In this document: positions 35,508-46,265 of the stretch, in pieces
Layout: every line of letters begins with the position of its first letter
Numbering within the stretch: the first letter of the stretch is position 1
Source: Empedobacter tilapiae
Lineage (GTDB): Bacteria > Bacteroidota > Bacteroidia > Flavobacteriales > Weeksellaceae
Assembly: GCF_004785645.1 (NCBI RefSeq)
Contig: NZ_SRPE01000005.1
Location: forward strand, 248,001-312,000
Direction: 5' to 3'
Length of the DNA: 64,000 bases
Made by a program: the position numbers and the translations under genes
Notes under the pieces: model-generated
Told to the model about the DNA's origin: nothing
What the model saw: the letters and a program-made list of their open reading frames with translations, nothing else
Databases searched by the model: none

Positions 35508-36143
35508 TTACTTACTTTTTTCTTTTATAAATTCAATTAAGATAGGTAGAAGTGAAAAAGCAATAATTGTCATTACAACAATCTCAAAATTATTTTTTAT
35601 AAATGGAATTGTTCCTAGGAAATATCCAGCCAATGTAATCCCGAAAACCCAAATTGTTCCTCCGATAAAATTATATTTAATAAATGTGCCATAATGCATT
35701 TTAGAAACTCCTGCTACAAAAGGTGCTAAAGTTCTAACAATAGGAACAAAACGAGATATCACAATTGTTTTTGATCCATATTTTGTAAAAAAATCTTCCG
35801 TCTTTTGTATTGCAGAATCTTTAATAATTCGTTTACCAAAAATTTTGGTTGTTACCAATTTCGTTCCTAAGGTTTTTCCAATGGTATAATTTATCGTATC
35901 ACCAAGTATAGCAGCCACCCAAAGTAATCCTAATACGACATAAATATTCAATTGTTCAGGAAAAGCTGCTGCCAGCATTCCAGCCGCAAACAACAATGAA
36001 TCTCCAGGCAAAAATGGCATAATAACTAACCCAGTTTCTATAAAAATCAACAAAAACAAAATCAAGTAAAACCAGTTTTGATAATCATTCAAAATGGTCT
36101 CTAAATATTTATCGATATGTAGAATATAATCTAAAATTTCCAT
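35508..36143 (-). CDS. DedA-family membrane protein (second copy)
   Basis: 211 aa with the DedA (SNARE-associated Golgi/VTT) signature FIETGLVIMPFLPGDSLLFAAGMLAA (about 35-60), GDTINYTIGKTLGT (about 81-94), and SKTIVISRFVPIVRTLAPFVAGVSKM (about 124-149). DedA proteins flip undecaprenyl phosphate or phosphatidylethanolamine and support envelope integrity and proton-gradient homeostasis. Paralogue of the next gene upstream; separated from it by a terminator, so probably independently transcribed. Confidence 0.92.
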   Translation of the reverse strand: MEILDYILHIDKYLETILNDYQNWFYLILFLLIFIETGLVIMPFLPGDSLLFAAGMLAAAFPEQLNIYVVLGLLWVAAILGDTINYTIGKTLGTKLVTTKIFGKRIIKDSAIQKTEDFFTKYGSKTIVISRFVPIVRTLAPFVAGVSKMHYGTFIKYNFIGGTIWVFGITLAGYFLGTIPFIKNNFEIVVMTIIAFSLLPILIEFIKEKSK

Positions 36144-36156
36144 GATTTAAAGGTAT

Positions 36157-36181
36157 AAAAAAACTCGACCGAAGTCGAGTT
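36157..36181 (-). terminator. Terminator with UUCG loop between the DedA genes
   Basis: On the minus strand, an 8-bp stem (arms 36174-36181 and 36062-type partner at 36162-36169) capped by TTCG, a very stable tetraloop, then a T-run. It ends the LD-carboxypeptidase to dedA operon. Confidence 0.85.
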
Positions 36182-36199
36182 AAATTTTTATTGCTATTC

Positions 36200-36853
36200 T
36201 TATTCAGCAATCTTTTTTTTGCCGAACTTTTCTTTGATAATTTCCACAAAAATTGGAAGTATTGAAACGATTGTTATTCCTAAAATTACTTTAGAAAAAT
36301 TATTTTGAACCCATTCTATATTTCCTAAAAAGTATCCAATAAGTGTTAAACCAACAACCCATAACACGGCTCCAATCACATTATATGTAATGAAAATAGA
36401 GTATCCCATTCGTCCAATTCCTGCAACGAAAGGTGCTAAAGTTCTTACGATTGGTACAAAACGTGCAATTACAATGGTTTTTGAACCATATTTTTCATAG
36501 AATTCGTGCGTTTTATTAATATGCTCTTCTTGGATGAAATTTTTACCAAAAATCTTAACTTTAGTTGCTTTGTAACCAACTTCCTTTCCGATGGTATAAT
36601 TTAACGTATCACCAAGTATGGCGGCCACCAAAAGAATTGCAATCATAATCCATACATTCATATCATTTGTTTCTTGTGCAGCCAACATACCTGCGGCAAA
36701 TAACAATGAATCTCCTGGTAAAAAAGGCATCACAACCACACCTGTTTCCACAAAAATGATTAAAAATAAAATTGCATAAAGCCACAAACCATATTCATTT
36801 GCAAACTCTGCTAAATGTTGGTCGATATGCATAATAAAGTCGAAAAGACTCAT
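36200..36853 (-). CDS. DedA-family membrane protein (first copy)
   Basis: 217 aa from the ATG at 36853 (an ATG four codons earlier at 36865 is possible). Same motifs as its neighbour: FVETGVVVMPFLPGDSLLFAAGMLAA, GDTLNYTIGKEVGYKATK, TIVIARFVPIVRTLAPFVAGIGRM. N-terminus SLFDFIMHIDQHL aligns with EILDYILHIDKYL of the paralogue, supporting the shorter start. It ends an operon with the LD-carboxypeptidase, upp and yraN genes and is followed by a terminator. Confidence 0.92.
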   Translation of the reverse strand: MSLFDFIMHIDQHLAEFANEYGLWLYAILFLIIFVETGVVVMPFLPGDSLLFAAGMLAAQETNDMNVWIMIAILLVAAILGDTLNYTIGKEVGYKATKVKIFGKNFIQEEHINKTHEFYEKYGSKTIVIARFVPIVRTLAPFVAGIGRMGYSIFITYNVIGAVLWVVGLTLIGYFLGNIEWVQNNFSKVILGITIVSILPIFVEIIKEKFGKKKIAE

Positions 36854-36873
36854 GAATACTTCCATAAAGTTGA

Positions 36874-37239
36874 TTAAATTTCTGATGCATTAAAAGCATT
36901 TATAATATGCTTAACACTCCACGATTGTTGTTTTTTTAAAAGTGCTAAAATATCAAATCTTACATCACTAATAAAATTATTTTTCTGAATAAAATCATCT
37001 GCGGCAAGAATTAACAATTTCTTTTTATTCATATTAACAGCTGTTTCTGGTTCAGAAATATAATTTGATGTTCTAGCTTTTACTTCTATAATAATAATTT
37101 CTGTTTCTAACTGAGCGATAATATCGATTTCGGCTTTTCTATAGAAGTAATTTCGTGCAAGAATTTTATATCCTTTTTCCATTAGATAATTAACTGCAAA
37201 TTCTTCTGCTTCTCTCCCAAAGTCGTAACTAACACTCAT
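36874..37239 (-). CDS. YraN/UPF0102-family protein
   Basis: 121 aa. EEFAVNYLMEKGYKILARNYFYRKAEIDIIAQ and EIIIIEVKARTS give the restriction-endonuclease-like D...E-x-K fold (Asp34-type, Glu/Lys pair) of the YraN family. Possible structure-specific nuclease or Holliday-junction-related role; not demonstrated. Ten bases after upp and 20 before dedA, so co-transcribed. Confidence 0.9.
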   Translation of the reverse strand: MSVSYDFGREAEEFAVNYLMEKGYKILARNYFYRKAEIDIIAQLETEIIIIEVKARTSNYISEPETAVNMNKKKLLILAADDFIQKNNFISDVRFDILALLKKQQSWSVKHIINAFNASEI

Positions 37240-37249
37240 CTAATCCTTT

Positions 37250-38828
<1,579 letters not shown>

Positions 38829-38861
38829 TTTATATATATAAATTTTAGTAAAGGTAAACAC

Positions 38862-38895
38862 AAAAAAAAGACGAACTACGTGAGTTCGTCTTTTT
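38862..38895 (-). terminator. Terminator of the second tandem TonB receptor
   Basis: Stem arms 38865-38877 and 38883-38895, 5-nt loop, minus-strand T-run; separates the receptor from the LD-carboxypeptidase operon. Confidence 0.88.
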
Positions 38896-38916
38896 GTTAT
38901 GATAATGAAATATTTC

Positions 38917-41427
38917 TTAGAAATTGTAAGTTACACCTGCATTCCAAGTTCTTCCATTCCCCCAGAAGTAACCGTAGTTATCTTTACGAGAAATGTATTG
39001 ATCATTGAACAAGTTATTAACGTTTCCTCTAAATTTAATAGATTGACTATTTGTGATTTTGAATTTATACGACATCCCTAAATCAACAGTTGCGAATGGA
39101 CGAATTGGAACATTTACATATTCTTTCCCTTCTGTTGCTGCTTTTACAGCATCGACCAAGTCCACATTCTCATATAAACGAGCATAATAGTTAAAGTTCG
39201 TATCAAAAGACAACCCTTTTGCCACATTAAATCTTGTTCCCATACCAAATGTAAATTGAGCTGCATTACCTACATGAGCATCTAACGAACTCTCTTTACC
39301 TTCAAACCCTGGAAGTAAATCTTGTGTATCTGTATCTTGTACTTGGAAATTATATTTCCCTTTGTACATCCAATCTCCTGTAGAAGCATATCCAGTAATT
39401 GTCCAATCACGTGTTACTTTAGCTTCGAAATCAGCTTCTATCCCCTTGTGAACTTCAGATAATCCAGTTGCTATAAAACGTACATTTGAATGTGGATTCC
39501 CATTTCCATCTTTAAAATCTTGACCATTATATGTCATCGAACGATTATCCCATTCTGTGTAATATGCATTTACGTTCACTCTTAATGTACGAGATTTGTA
39601 ACGATAACCAGCTTCTACACTTTGTAAAATTTCGTTATTAATTCCTGTGTCAATATAATTAACTGTGTTACGAACAAAAATATTATTCAAATATGGTTGA
39701 CGAGAGTATTTACCTACATTAACAAAAACACTATTCTCTTTGTTTATATTTAATGAAGCTCCAGCTTTTAAGTTGTATCCTATTTGAGTATGTTCACCAG
39801 AATAAGCTTTTCCATTTTTGAATTTTAACCCTTCATTTTTTGCTTTTTCCGCTGTATAATTCCAGTTATCGTACTTTTCATATTCTTGCCAAGATAATGC
39901 TCCTTGAAAAAACACTGAGAATAATTCATTCGAATATTCTGCTTGACCAAAGAACCCTTGGTAATTAATTCGTTCTGAGTTATCAAAACCAATTCTCTCA
40001 CTTCTTTTTGCTTTATTGAACAGAGAACTCCATGGATCTGCACTAAATGTTTTCGTAACCTCATATCCAGCTGGTCTACTAACATTAGCATTTCTTACAT
40101 CTGTACGAGCTCTAGCTCCTAATAAATCATTAAGCTGTTGATAATGTTCACCTGTATAAAAACGAATATCTGTACCTGCATTAAATGTCAATCCTTTTTT
40201 TGTATCATAAGTAAAGTTAGAAACACCTCCGTACCAAAAATGATTGTTAACAGAAGACGCTAAAACAGTACCATTTCTATATCCGTCAGAAATTCCACCT
40301 TTTAAAGTTGCATTATTTGCATAAATATTTGCCCAGTTAATCTCTCCATTACTAGTATACCCTCCTCCTGGAGTATAACCAATACCATTACCTGAAACAC
40401 CAACTCCTCCACCTGTTCCTGTTGAAGCATAAATTACTGTTGACAATGACATTTTATCATTAATTGTCCAATCCCAATTTAAGTTAGCAACTGGTTTGTG
40501 ATAATAGTTTGTACGAGCAGACATGGATTTTCCATTGTAGAATCCATAATTAGAATTCCCTTTACGACCTGTAATATCATAACCAGGTGTCGTAACAACT
40601 CCATTTTTGTCTCGGTTAGATACCATAGGTTTAGAAAAATTTTGATCGTGTTCTTGTGGAGCACCAAAAATCATAAAGTTAATTGTATGACGTTCACTTG
40701 GTTTATATCCAACCGAAACAAAGTAAGATTGTCCTTTTCCTTCTGTACCACGAGCAAAACTTCTGTGTGCAGACCAATTATCAAACATAAAAGATGCACC
40801 CCATTTACCTTTCATACCTGTATTGTAACCAATAGTTTGTTTTTGATATGAATCATTTCCTGCTAAATAACGTACAAAACCACCTTCTTTTTTATCCGTT
40901 GCTTTTGTAACAATATTTACAGTACCACCAACTGATGAAATTGCTAATTTAGACGATCCTAAACCACGTTGAGCATCAATTACATTTGCAATATCAGAAA
41001 CTGATTGCCAATTTGACCAATATAAACTACCGTTATCCATTCCGTTGATTGGTTGCCCATTCAATAAGAACGCAGTATTCGACTGATCAAAACCTCTCAT
41101 ATACATTTTAGCATCACCAAAACCTGAAGCTTGATCTGCAATATAAATAGATGGTGAATTTTTTAATAATTCTGGAAATTCTACATTCCCTACACCTTTA
41201 TCAAGGATTTGCTCTCTTGTAATTACAGTAGAAGCAACTGGTGTTTTACGGTTTTCCGATACATCAATAACTCCTTTACCAATAATTAACGTTTCTCCTA
41301 AAGATACGTTTCCTTCACCTTGTTCAACCTTTGTAGAATCTGTTGGTTCAACAACTTGAGCGAAAGAAAATGATGCCGTTAAGGCAAAAGCTCCTACTAG
41401 TAAAAGCTTAGTTGAGTTTAACCTCAT
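38917..41427 (-). CDS. TonB-dependent receptor, tandem copy 1 (downstream)
   Basis: 836 aa. Signal peptide 1-23 (ASFSFAQ). Plug domain (about 45-175) with IIGKGVIDVSENRKTPVASTVIT, MYMRGFDQSNTAFLLNGQPINGMDNG, and GLGSSKLAISSVGGTVNIVTKATDK; barrel to the last strand RTWNAGVTYNF. No carboxypeptidase-like domain. Paralogue of the next gene, similar along its whole length but different in extracellular loops, so probably another substrate or variant of the same. The spacer in between has 99/101 identical bases around the start. Confidence 0.92.
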   Translation of the reverse strand: MRLNSTKLLLVGAFALTASFSFAQVVEPTDSTKVEQGEGNVSLGETLIIGKGVIDVSENRKTPVASTVITREQILDKGVGNVEFPELLKNSPSIYIADQASGFGDAKMYMRGFDQSNTAFLLNGQPINGMDNGSLYWSNWQSVSDIANVIDAQRGLGSSKLAISSVGGTVNIVTKATDKKEGGFVRYLAGNDSYQKQTIGYNTGMKGKWGASFMFDNWSAHRSFARGTEGKGQSYFVSVGYKPSERHTINFMIFGAPQEHDQNFSKPMVSNRDKNGVVTTPGYDITGRKGNSNYGFYNGKSMSARTNYYHKPVANLNWDWTINDKMSLSTVIYASTGTGGGVGVSGNGIGYTPGGGYTSNGEINWANIYANNATLKGGISDGYRNGTVLASSVNNHFWYGGVSNFTYDTKKGLTFNAGTDIRFYTGEHYQQLNDLLGARARTDVRNANVSRPAGYEVTKTFSADPWSSLFNKAKRSERIGFDNSERINYQGFFGQAEYSNELFSVFFQGALSWQEYEKYDNWNYTAEKAKNEGLKFKNGKAYSGEHTQIGYNLKAGASLNINKENSVFVNVGKYSRQPYLNNIFVRNTVNYIDTGINNEILQSVEAGYRYKSRTLRVNVNAYYTEWDNRSMTYNGQDFKDGNGNPHSNVRFIATGLSEVHKGIEADFEAKVTRDWTITGYASTGDWMYKGKYNFQVQDTDTQDLLPGFEGKESSLDAHVGNAAQFTFGMGTRFNVAKGLSFDTNFNYYARLYENVDLVDAVKAATEGKEYVNVPIRPFATVDLGMSYKFKITNSQSIKFRGNVNNLFNDQYISRKDNYGYFWGNGRTWNAGVTYNF

Positions 41428-41445
41428 CTTATGAAATAGTTTAAA
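41345..41445. repeat. Near-identical start-region repeat, copy 1
   Basis: 101 bases covering the 5' leader and signal-peptide codons of the tandem TonB receptor; 99 of 101 are the same as 44230-44330 (two differences). Confidence 0.9.
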
Positions 41446-41849
41446 TGTTTACCGGTGCAAAGGTGCGGTGTATATCTGTTAAAATCATTATAAACACTAT
41501 GTTAATTAAGAATAATTATAATAAAAATATATAAATTATATAAAATAAAATTCTTACTTTGTTTATTACAAATAATTGTCAATAAAAAATTAATTGTATT
41601 AATAAATATTTAAAATATAGTAAAATATTATATCAAATCATATTTAATTACTAATATTAAAAACAGTAAAAATGAATTTAAATACAATATTATTGAATAT
41701 TTATTCTTAAAATAAATTTATTTAGATTTATTATAAATTAAATTTTAATGTTTTATTAATTTATGATAATTAATTATAACACAATAACTCATAAAAAAAG
41801 CGGACTTAATACTAAGTCCACTTTAATATGTAAGAAATATTAATTCTTA
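41428..41849. other. Extremely AT-rich spacer between tandem receptors
   Basis: About 420 bases without a credible gene. The core (about 41480-41790) is almost all A and T with poly-A/T tracts and many small palindromes; near its end is a terminator hairpin (41793-41824). I saw no DnaA boxes or repeat units. It may be a curved or regulatory leader for the downstream receptor; nothing more can be supported. Confidence 0.6.
41793..41824 (-). terminator. Terminator of the first tandem TonB receptor
   Basis: Stem arms 41797-41808 and 41813-41824, 4-nt loop, one wobble, with minus-strand T-run at 41793-41799. Confidence 0.82.
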
Positions 41850-44312
41850 TTAGAAGTTATAAGTAACACCTGCATTCCAAGTTCTACCTACTGCATATCC
41901 GTATCCATTACTATCAATCCTACTCATATATTGTTCGTTGAATAAGTTACGAACGTTTCCTCTAAATTTAATAGATTGTTTACCAAACTTAAATTCATAT
42001 GCTAGACCTGTGTTAACTCGAGCAAAAGGAGCTACCTTTTGTTCTTGATAATTACCTTTTGCAGCATTAATAACACTTGGGTCTACTTGCGCATATACAC
42101 GTGCGTTGTACATAAAATCTACATCCCAATATAAATTTCTTGTAAAGTTTACTTTAGTTCCCATACCAAAAGTTAATTGAGCAGCTTCACCTACGTGTAC
42201 TCCTGTTAAATCAACATTTTTAGTTTCAATAATCTCGTCTGTATCAGAATACATTTTTTGATATGGTGTTGATCCATCATATTTCCAATCACCATAAGAA
42301 GCGAATCCATATAAACCAAATACCTGAGATACTTTCGCATCAAAATCAATTTCGACACCTTTATGTATTTGTGTCACATCACTGTAAGATGTGAAAATAG
42401 GTCTTTCTAAACCTGCAACAGTTGCACTACTTGTAGTAGATAAGAAACGATTTGCCCATTTCGTATGATATGCATTAATGTTAACTCTTAAACCTTTTGC
42501 TTGATATTTGTAACCTACTTCGAAACCTGTAATTTCTTCATTCTCTACTTTTGGATCACGTAAATTAACAGTATTGTAATCAAAAATATTATCTAAAAAT
42601 GGTTGACGTGAATAACGTCCCGCATTACCAAAAATAGTATTTTCCTCGTTAATATTAACAGATAAACCTCCTTTAACATTCCATCCAAGTTTATTCACTT
42701 TTTCAGAAGCAGTCTCAACTCCATTGTAATTCCAAGAATCAAATTTTTGATAGAATTGATTAGATACGGCACCTTGAACAAAAACTGTGAAAATATCATT
42801 AGAATATTCTATTTGTCCAAATCCTCCTTGATAGTTAATATCTTCAGAATAATCTCTACCTACTCTTTGTCCTTTCTTAGCTGACTTGAATAAAGCAGAC
42901 CATGGATTTGTACTAAATGTATCAGCATCTGTAACAGCTACAACTTGACCTAATTTTGCAGTTCCATCAACTTTAGTATAATCTTGCCAAGATCTCAACC
43001 CGAACATTTTATTCATTTGTTGGAAATGGTTTCCATGATAAAAACGAATATCAGCTCCTAAATTAAAGTTCCATCCTGTTTTTGTATCATAGTTTAAGTT
43101 TGTTACACCTCCATACCAAAAGTGATTATTAACAGACGTTCTTATTGCAGCTCCTCTACCTGTAGTTTTGTTAGGATTAGCCGCTGTCGGTGTATTAAAA
43201 AAACCTCCCGCTCCATTTACAGAAGCATTAATAGATTCGAACTTATCAAAATCAACTAATCCCTCTTTTGTATTAGCAGAACTTGTAGCTACTCCAACTC
43301 CTGAAGTACCTCCTCCTGTACCTGTTGAAGCATAAAGAACTGTTGATAAATTCATATTCTCATTAATAGTCCAATCCCAGTTTAAGTTAGCTACTGGCTT
43401 GTGATAAAAGTTAGTTCTTAAATTTTCCCCTTTACCATTGAAGTACCCGTAAGTTGTATTGTATTTGTTTCCATATCCAAACTTTTCTGCAGTTTCCCAT
43501 TGCTTAACACTTTTAGTAGAATAGTTTTGACCATGTTCTTGTGGCGCACCAAAAATCATAAAGTTAATGTTATGACGATCGTTTGGTTTATATCCAACAG
43601 AAACAAAATATGCTTGTGAATTAGCATCTGTTCCTTGAGCCCATGATCTGTGCATCGTAGTTTGGTTAAATAAGAAAGATGCTCCCCATTTACCTTTCAT
43701 TCCTGTGTTATAAGAAACTGTAGCACTCATGTAACTATCGTTACCTGTGTTGAATCTTACAAAACCTCCTTGTCTTTTATCTGTAGCTTTAGTTACCATA
43801 TTTACAGTACCTCCTACAGAAGAAATAGCCAGTTTAGAAGATCCTAGACCACGTTGAATTTGAACTTGATTTGCAACTTCAGTCATTGCAGACCAGTTAG
43901 ACCAATACAAGTTACCATCTTCCATACCATTGATTGGCTGTCCATTCAATAAGTAAGCTGTGTTTTGGCTACTAAACCCACGTAAAAACATTTGAGAATC
44001 TCCAAAACCTCCCGCTTGTCCAGAAACATAAACAGAAGGTGTAGTTGTAAAAATCTCAGGAAAGTCTACATTTCCAACAGCTTTATCTTCAATTGTAGCT
44101 TTTGTAATTGTAGATACAGCAACTGGCGTTTTACGATCCTCTACGATATCGATAACTCCTTTACCAATGATTAATGTTTCTCCTAAGGATACGTTACCTT
44201 CCTCTTGTCGAACTTTTGTAGAATCTATTGGTTCAACAACTTGAGCGAAAGAAAATGATGCCATTAAGGCAAAAGCTCCTACAAGTAAAAGCTTAGTTGA
44301 GTTTAACCTCAT
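41850..44312 (-). CDS. TonB-dependent receptor, tandem copy 2 (upstream)
   Basis: 820 aa, same architecture as its paralogue: signal peptide 1-23, plug (about 45-175, MFLRGFSSQNTAYLLNGQPINGMEDG and GLGSSKLAISSVGGTVNMVTKATDKRQG), barrel ending RTWNAGVTYNF. Outer-membrane uptake gate of unknown substrate; the similar N-termini imply the same TonB partner. Loops differ from copy 1 (for example around residues 330-400). Likely arisen by duplication. Confidence 0.92.
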   Translation of the reverse strand: MRLNSTKLLLVGAFALMASFSFAQVVEPIDSTKVRQEEGNVSLGETLIIGKGVIDIVEDRKTPVAVSTITKATIEDKAVGNVDFPEIFTTTPSVYVSGQAGGFGDSQMFLRGFSSQNTAYLLNGQPINGMEDGNLYWSNWSAMTEVANQVQIQRGLGSSKLAISSVGGTVNMVTKATDKRQGGFVRFNTGNDSYMSATVSYNTGMKGKWGASFLFNQTTMHRSWAQGTDANSQAYFVSVGYKPNDRHNINFMIFGAPQEHGQNYSTKSVKQWETAEKFGYGNKYNTTYGYFNGKGENLRTNFYHKPVANLNWDWTINENMNLSTVLYASTGTGGGTSGVGVATSSANTKEGLVDFDKFESINASVNGAGGFFNTPTAANPNKTTGRGAAIRTSVNNHFWYGGVTNLNYDTKTGWNFNLGADIRFYHGNHFQQMNKMFGLRSWQDYTKVDGTAKLGQVVAVTDADTFSTNPWSALFKSAKKGQRVGRDYSEDINYQGGFGQIEYSNDIFTVFVQGAVSNQFYQKFDSWNYNGVETASEKVNKLGWNVKGGLSVNINEENTIFGNAGRYSRQPFLDNIFDYNTVNLRDPKVENEEITGFEVGYKYQAKGLRVNINAYHTKWANRFLSTTSSATVAGLERPIFTSYSDVTQIHKGVEIDFDAKVSQVFGLYGFASYGDWKYDGSTPYQKMYSDTDEIIETKNVDLTGVHVGEAAQLTFGMGTKVNFTRNLYWDVDFMYNARVYAQVDPSVINAAKGNYQEQKVAPFARVNTGLAYEFKFGKQSIKFRGNVRNLFNEQYMSRIDSNGYGYAVGRTWNAGVTYNF

Positions 44313-44330
44313 CTTATGAAATAGTTTAAA
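44230..44330. repeat. Near-identical start-region repeat, copy 2
   Basis: Partner of 41345-41445; covers the ATG at 44312 and the first 28 codons with the leader. Confidence 0.9.
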
Positions 44331-44514
44331 AGTTTACTTTTGCAAATTTCTATACTTTAAATGAGACTATTGTTAAATTATCGTAAAATTTTAAACATTT
44401 TATTAACATTTAAAATTTTTAAAACTTTCTTTTTTTCTAAAAACACATTGAAAAATAAACACATACAACTAAAAAGTTATTATTTAGAAAATTTCACTCA
44501 ATAGAAATGTTAAA

Positions 44515-45375
44515 TTATTTCACAGCCTTTAAGCTTAAATCAAAGTTTCGTGCAGAATGTATAATTGCACCTGAAGAAATAAAATCAACACCCGTTTCTG
44601 CAATAGCACGTACAGATTCTTTTGTAATTCCACCCGAAGCTTCAGTTTTTACTCGTCCATTTATATATTGAACAGCTTCTTTCATCGTTTCAAGCTCAAA
44701 ATTATCCAACATAATAAAATCAACATTTGCCTCCAAAGCTTCTTTTACCTCATCCATATTGCGCGTTTCCACCTCTATTTTTAGATGTAAATGATGTTTT
44801 TCCAAATAATCTTTGGTTTGCGCAACTGCTTTAGTAATATTTCCACAAAAATCGACATGATTATCTTTTAACATCACCATATCGTATAATCCAAAACGAT
44901 GATTTTCTGCGCCCCCAATTTTAACAGCCCATTTTTCAATCATTCGAAAATTAGGTGTTGTTTTGCGTGTATCCAAAATTTTGGCATTTGTACCGCTTAC
45001 CAATTCCATCATTTGGTGTGCATAAGTCGCAATACCAGACATTCTCTGCATACAATTCAACGCTAATCGCTCGCAAGTTAAAATTGATTGAGAAGACCCT
45101 TTTACTTTGAAAGCAATATCACCAAATTGAACTTTATCGCCATCATTTATATATTGTTCTATTTTTAAAGACGGATCAAACGTATCAAAAATTATTTTCG
45201 CTAATTCAATTCCAGCAATTATTCCGTTATCTTTTACTTTCAGTTCTGCTTCTTGAATTGCATCATACGGAACCGACGCTAAAGTTGAATGATCGCCATC
45301 GCCAACGTCTTCTAAAAAAGCTTGACGAATAAAAAGTTGTAATTTTTCTTGTGTGATATATGGAGGAAAATTCAT
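44515..45375 (-). CDS. nadC: Nicotinate-nucleotide diphosphorylase (carboxylating)
   Basis: 286 aa. Quinolinate phosphoribosyltransferase signatures: LALNCMQRMSGIATYAHQM, ILDTRKTTPNFRMIEKWAVKIGGAENHRFGLYDMVMLKDNH, and EASGGITKESVRAIAETGVDFISSGA. It makes nicotinate mononucleotide from quinolinate and PRPP, the third step of de novo NAD synthesis. Last gene of the operon; its ATG overlaps the stop of the preceding gene by one base. Confidence 0.97.
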   Translation of the reverse strand: MNFPPYITQEKLQLFIRQAFLEDVGDGDHSTLASVPYDAIQEAELKVKDNGIIAGIELAKIIFDTFDPSLKIEQYINDGDKVQFGDIAFKVKGSSQSILTCERLALNCMQRMSGIATYAHQMMELVSGTNAKILDTRKTTPNFRMIEKWAVKIGGAENHRFGLYDMVMLKDNHVDFCGNITKAVAQTKDYLEKHHLHLKIEVETRNMDEVKEALEANVDFIMLDNFELETMKEAVQYINGRVKTEASGGITKESVRAIAETGVDFISSGAIIHSARNFDLSLKAVK

Positions 45376-46265
45376 TATCTATATGTTAAGGATGCAAATT
45401 TTGATTGATTAAATTCTTTCTTGGTTTTGTATTCATAATACTCGGCCCAAGTACCGTTTTCTTCACGCACAACTGTAATCAACACTTGTACTGAAGGATC
45501 ATTTTCGAAGAAATTTTTGATTTGAAGTTTATATTCTTTGTCATCAATTTTACCTTTTGTGATATCAATTGCTCCAGATTTAAAAGCCGCATCAAAAGCA
45601 GTTGCATAAGGATCAATAGAAGCCATTTCGAAAAGATTAGAAAACTTTCCTAAATAATATTCTCTACTTCCATTATTACCAAAAGTTGTTAAATTAAATT
45701 CTTTATCAATTCTTACTTCAATCGTTTCTTCATCAGTTTTTAAAGTAAACAATACACGATTTTCTGAAGGGAAAGTTTCAAAATCATTATTTTTTTCTGC
45801 CGATTCGTAACGTAAAGACATTGTATATTTCATCGTAACCGCTTTTCCATCAACTCCTTTTGCAGGCGTTATTTTCAGATTAGCTCGTTCCATTTTATTG
45901 TTCAACAAAACTAAACTCGACAATGCTACACTATTAAAAATTGGATTTGAACCATCAGTCGAGACATCATCAAAATTACCATCTTCATTAATTTTAAAAC
46001 CTAATTTAGATTGAGCAGTTTCGATATGAAGATAATCAGCAATATTAGAAAAGAATGAAATTTGAGTTTGAATATCTTGATTCAAATTTCTGTTCATACA
46101 AGCCTGTAGTTCGCTATTCTCTTTGAGATTTTCGCAACCAAAATACACAACAGCCTTCTTAGCTTCTTTACCAAAAGTCAAACTTACGTTTTGTTTTTCT
46201 TTCGAATTTTGAGCAAAAGAAAAACTCATTGCAAAACATGTAACGAACAGATATAACTTCTTCAT
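45375..46265 (-). CDS. Exported TonB-C-like domain protein in the NAD operon
   Basis: 296 aa with a signal peptide (1-19) and no transmembrane helix. Residues about 38-153 follow the pattern of the Bacteroidetes TonB C-terminal domain: VVYFGCENLKENSELQACMNRNLN (Cys44 and Cys56), KLGFKINEDGNFDDVSTDGSNP, and ITPAKGVDGKAVTMKYTMSLRY. It lacks the anchor of TonB. The C-terminal half (about 160-296) is beta-rich and not recognised. It overlaps nadB and nadC by one base on each side, so is co-translated with NAD synthesis; whether this is functional is open. Confidence is in the ORF, less in the TonB link. Confidence 0.7.
   Translation of the reverse strand: MKKLYLFVTCFAMSFSFAQNSKEKQNVSLTFGKEAKKAVVYFGCENLKENSELQACMNRNLNQDIQTQISFFSNIADYLHIETAQSKLGFKINEDGNFDDVSTDGSNPIFNSVALSSLVLLNNKMERANLKITPAKGVDGKAVTMKYTMSLRYESAEKNNDFETFPSENRVLFTLKTDEETIEVRIDKEFNLTTFGNNGSREYYLGKFSNLFEMASIDPYATAFDAAFKSGAIDITKGKIDDKEYKLQIKNFFENDPSVQVLITVVREENGTWAEYYEYKTKKEFNQSKFASLTYR

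Noticed and set aside
41428-41849. Replication origin in the AT-rich spacer
   Set aside because: No DnaA-box clusters (TTATCCACA-like) and no dnaA/dnaN neighbours; AT content alone is not enough in this genome.
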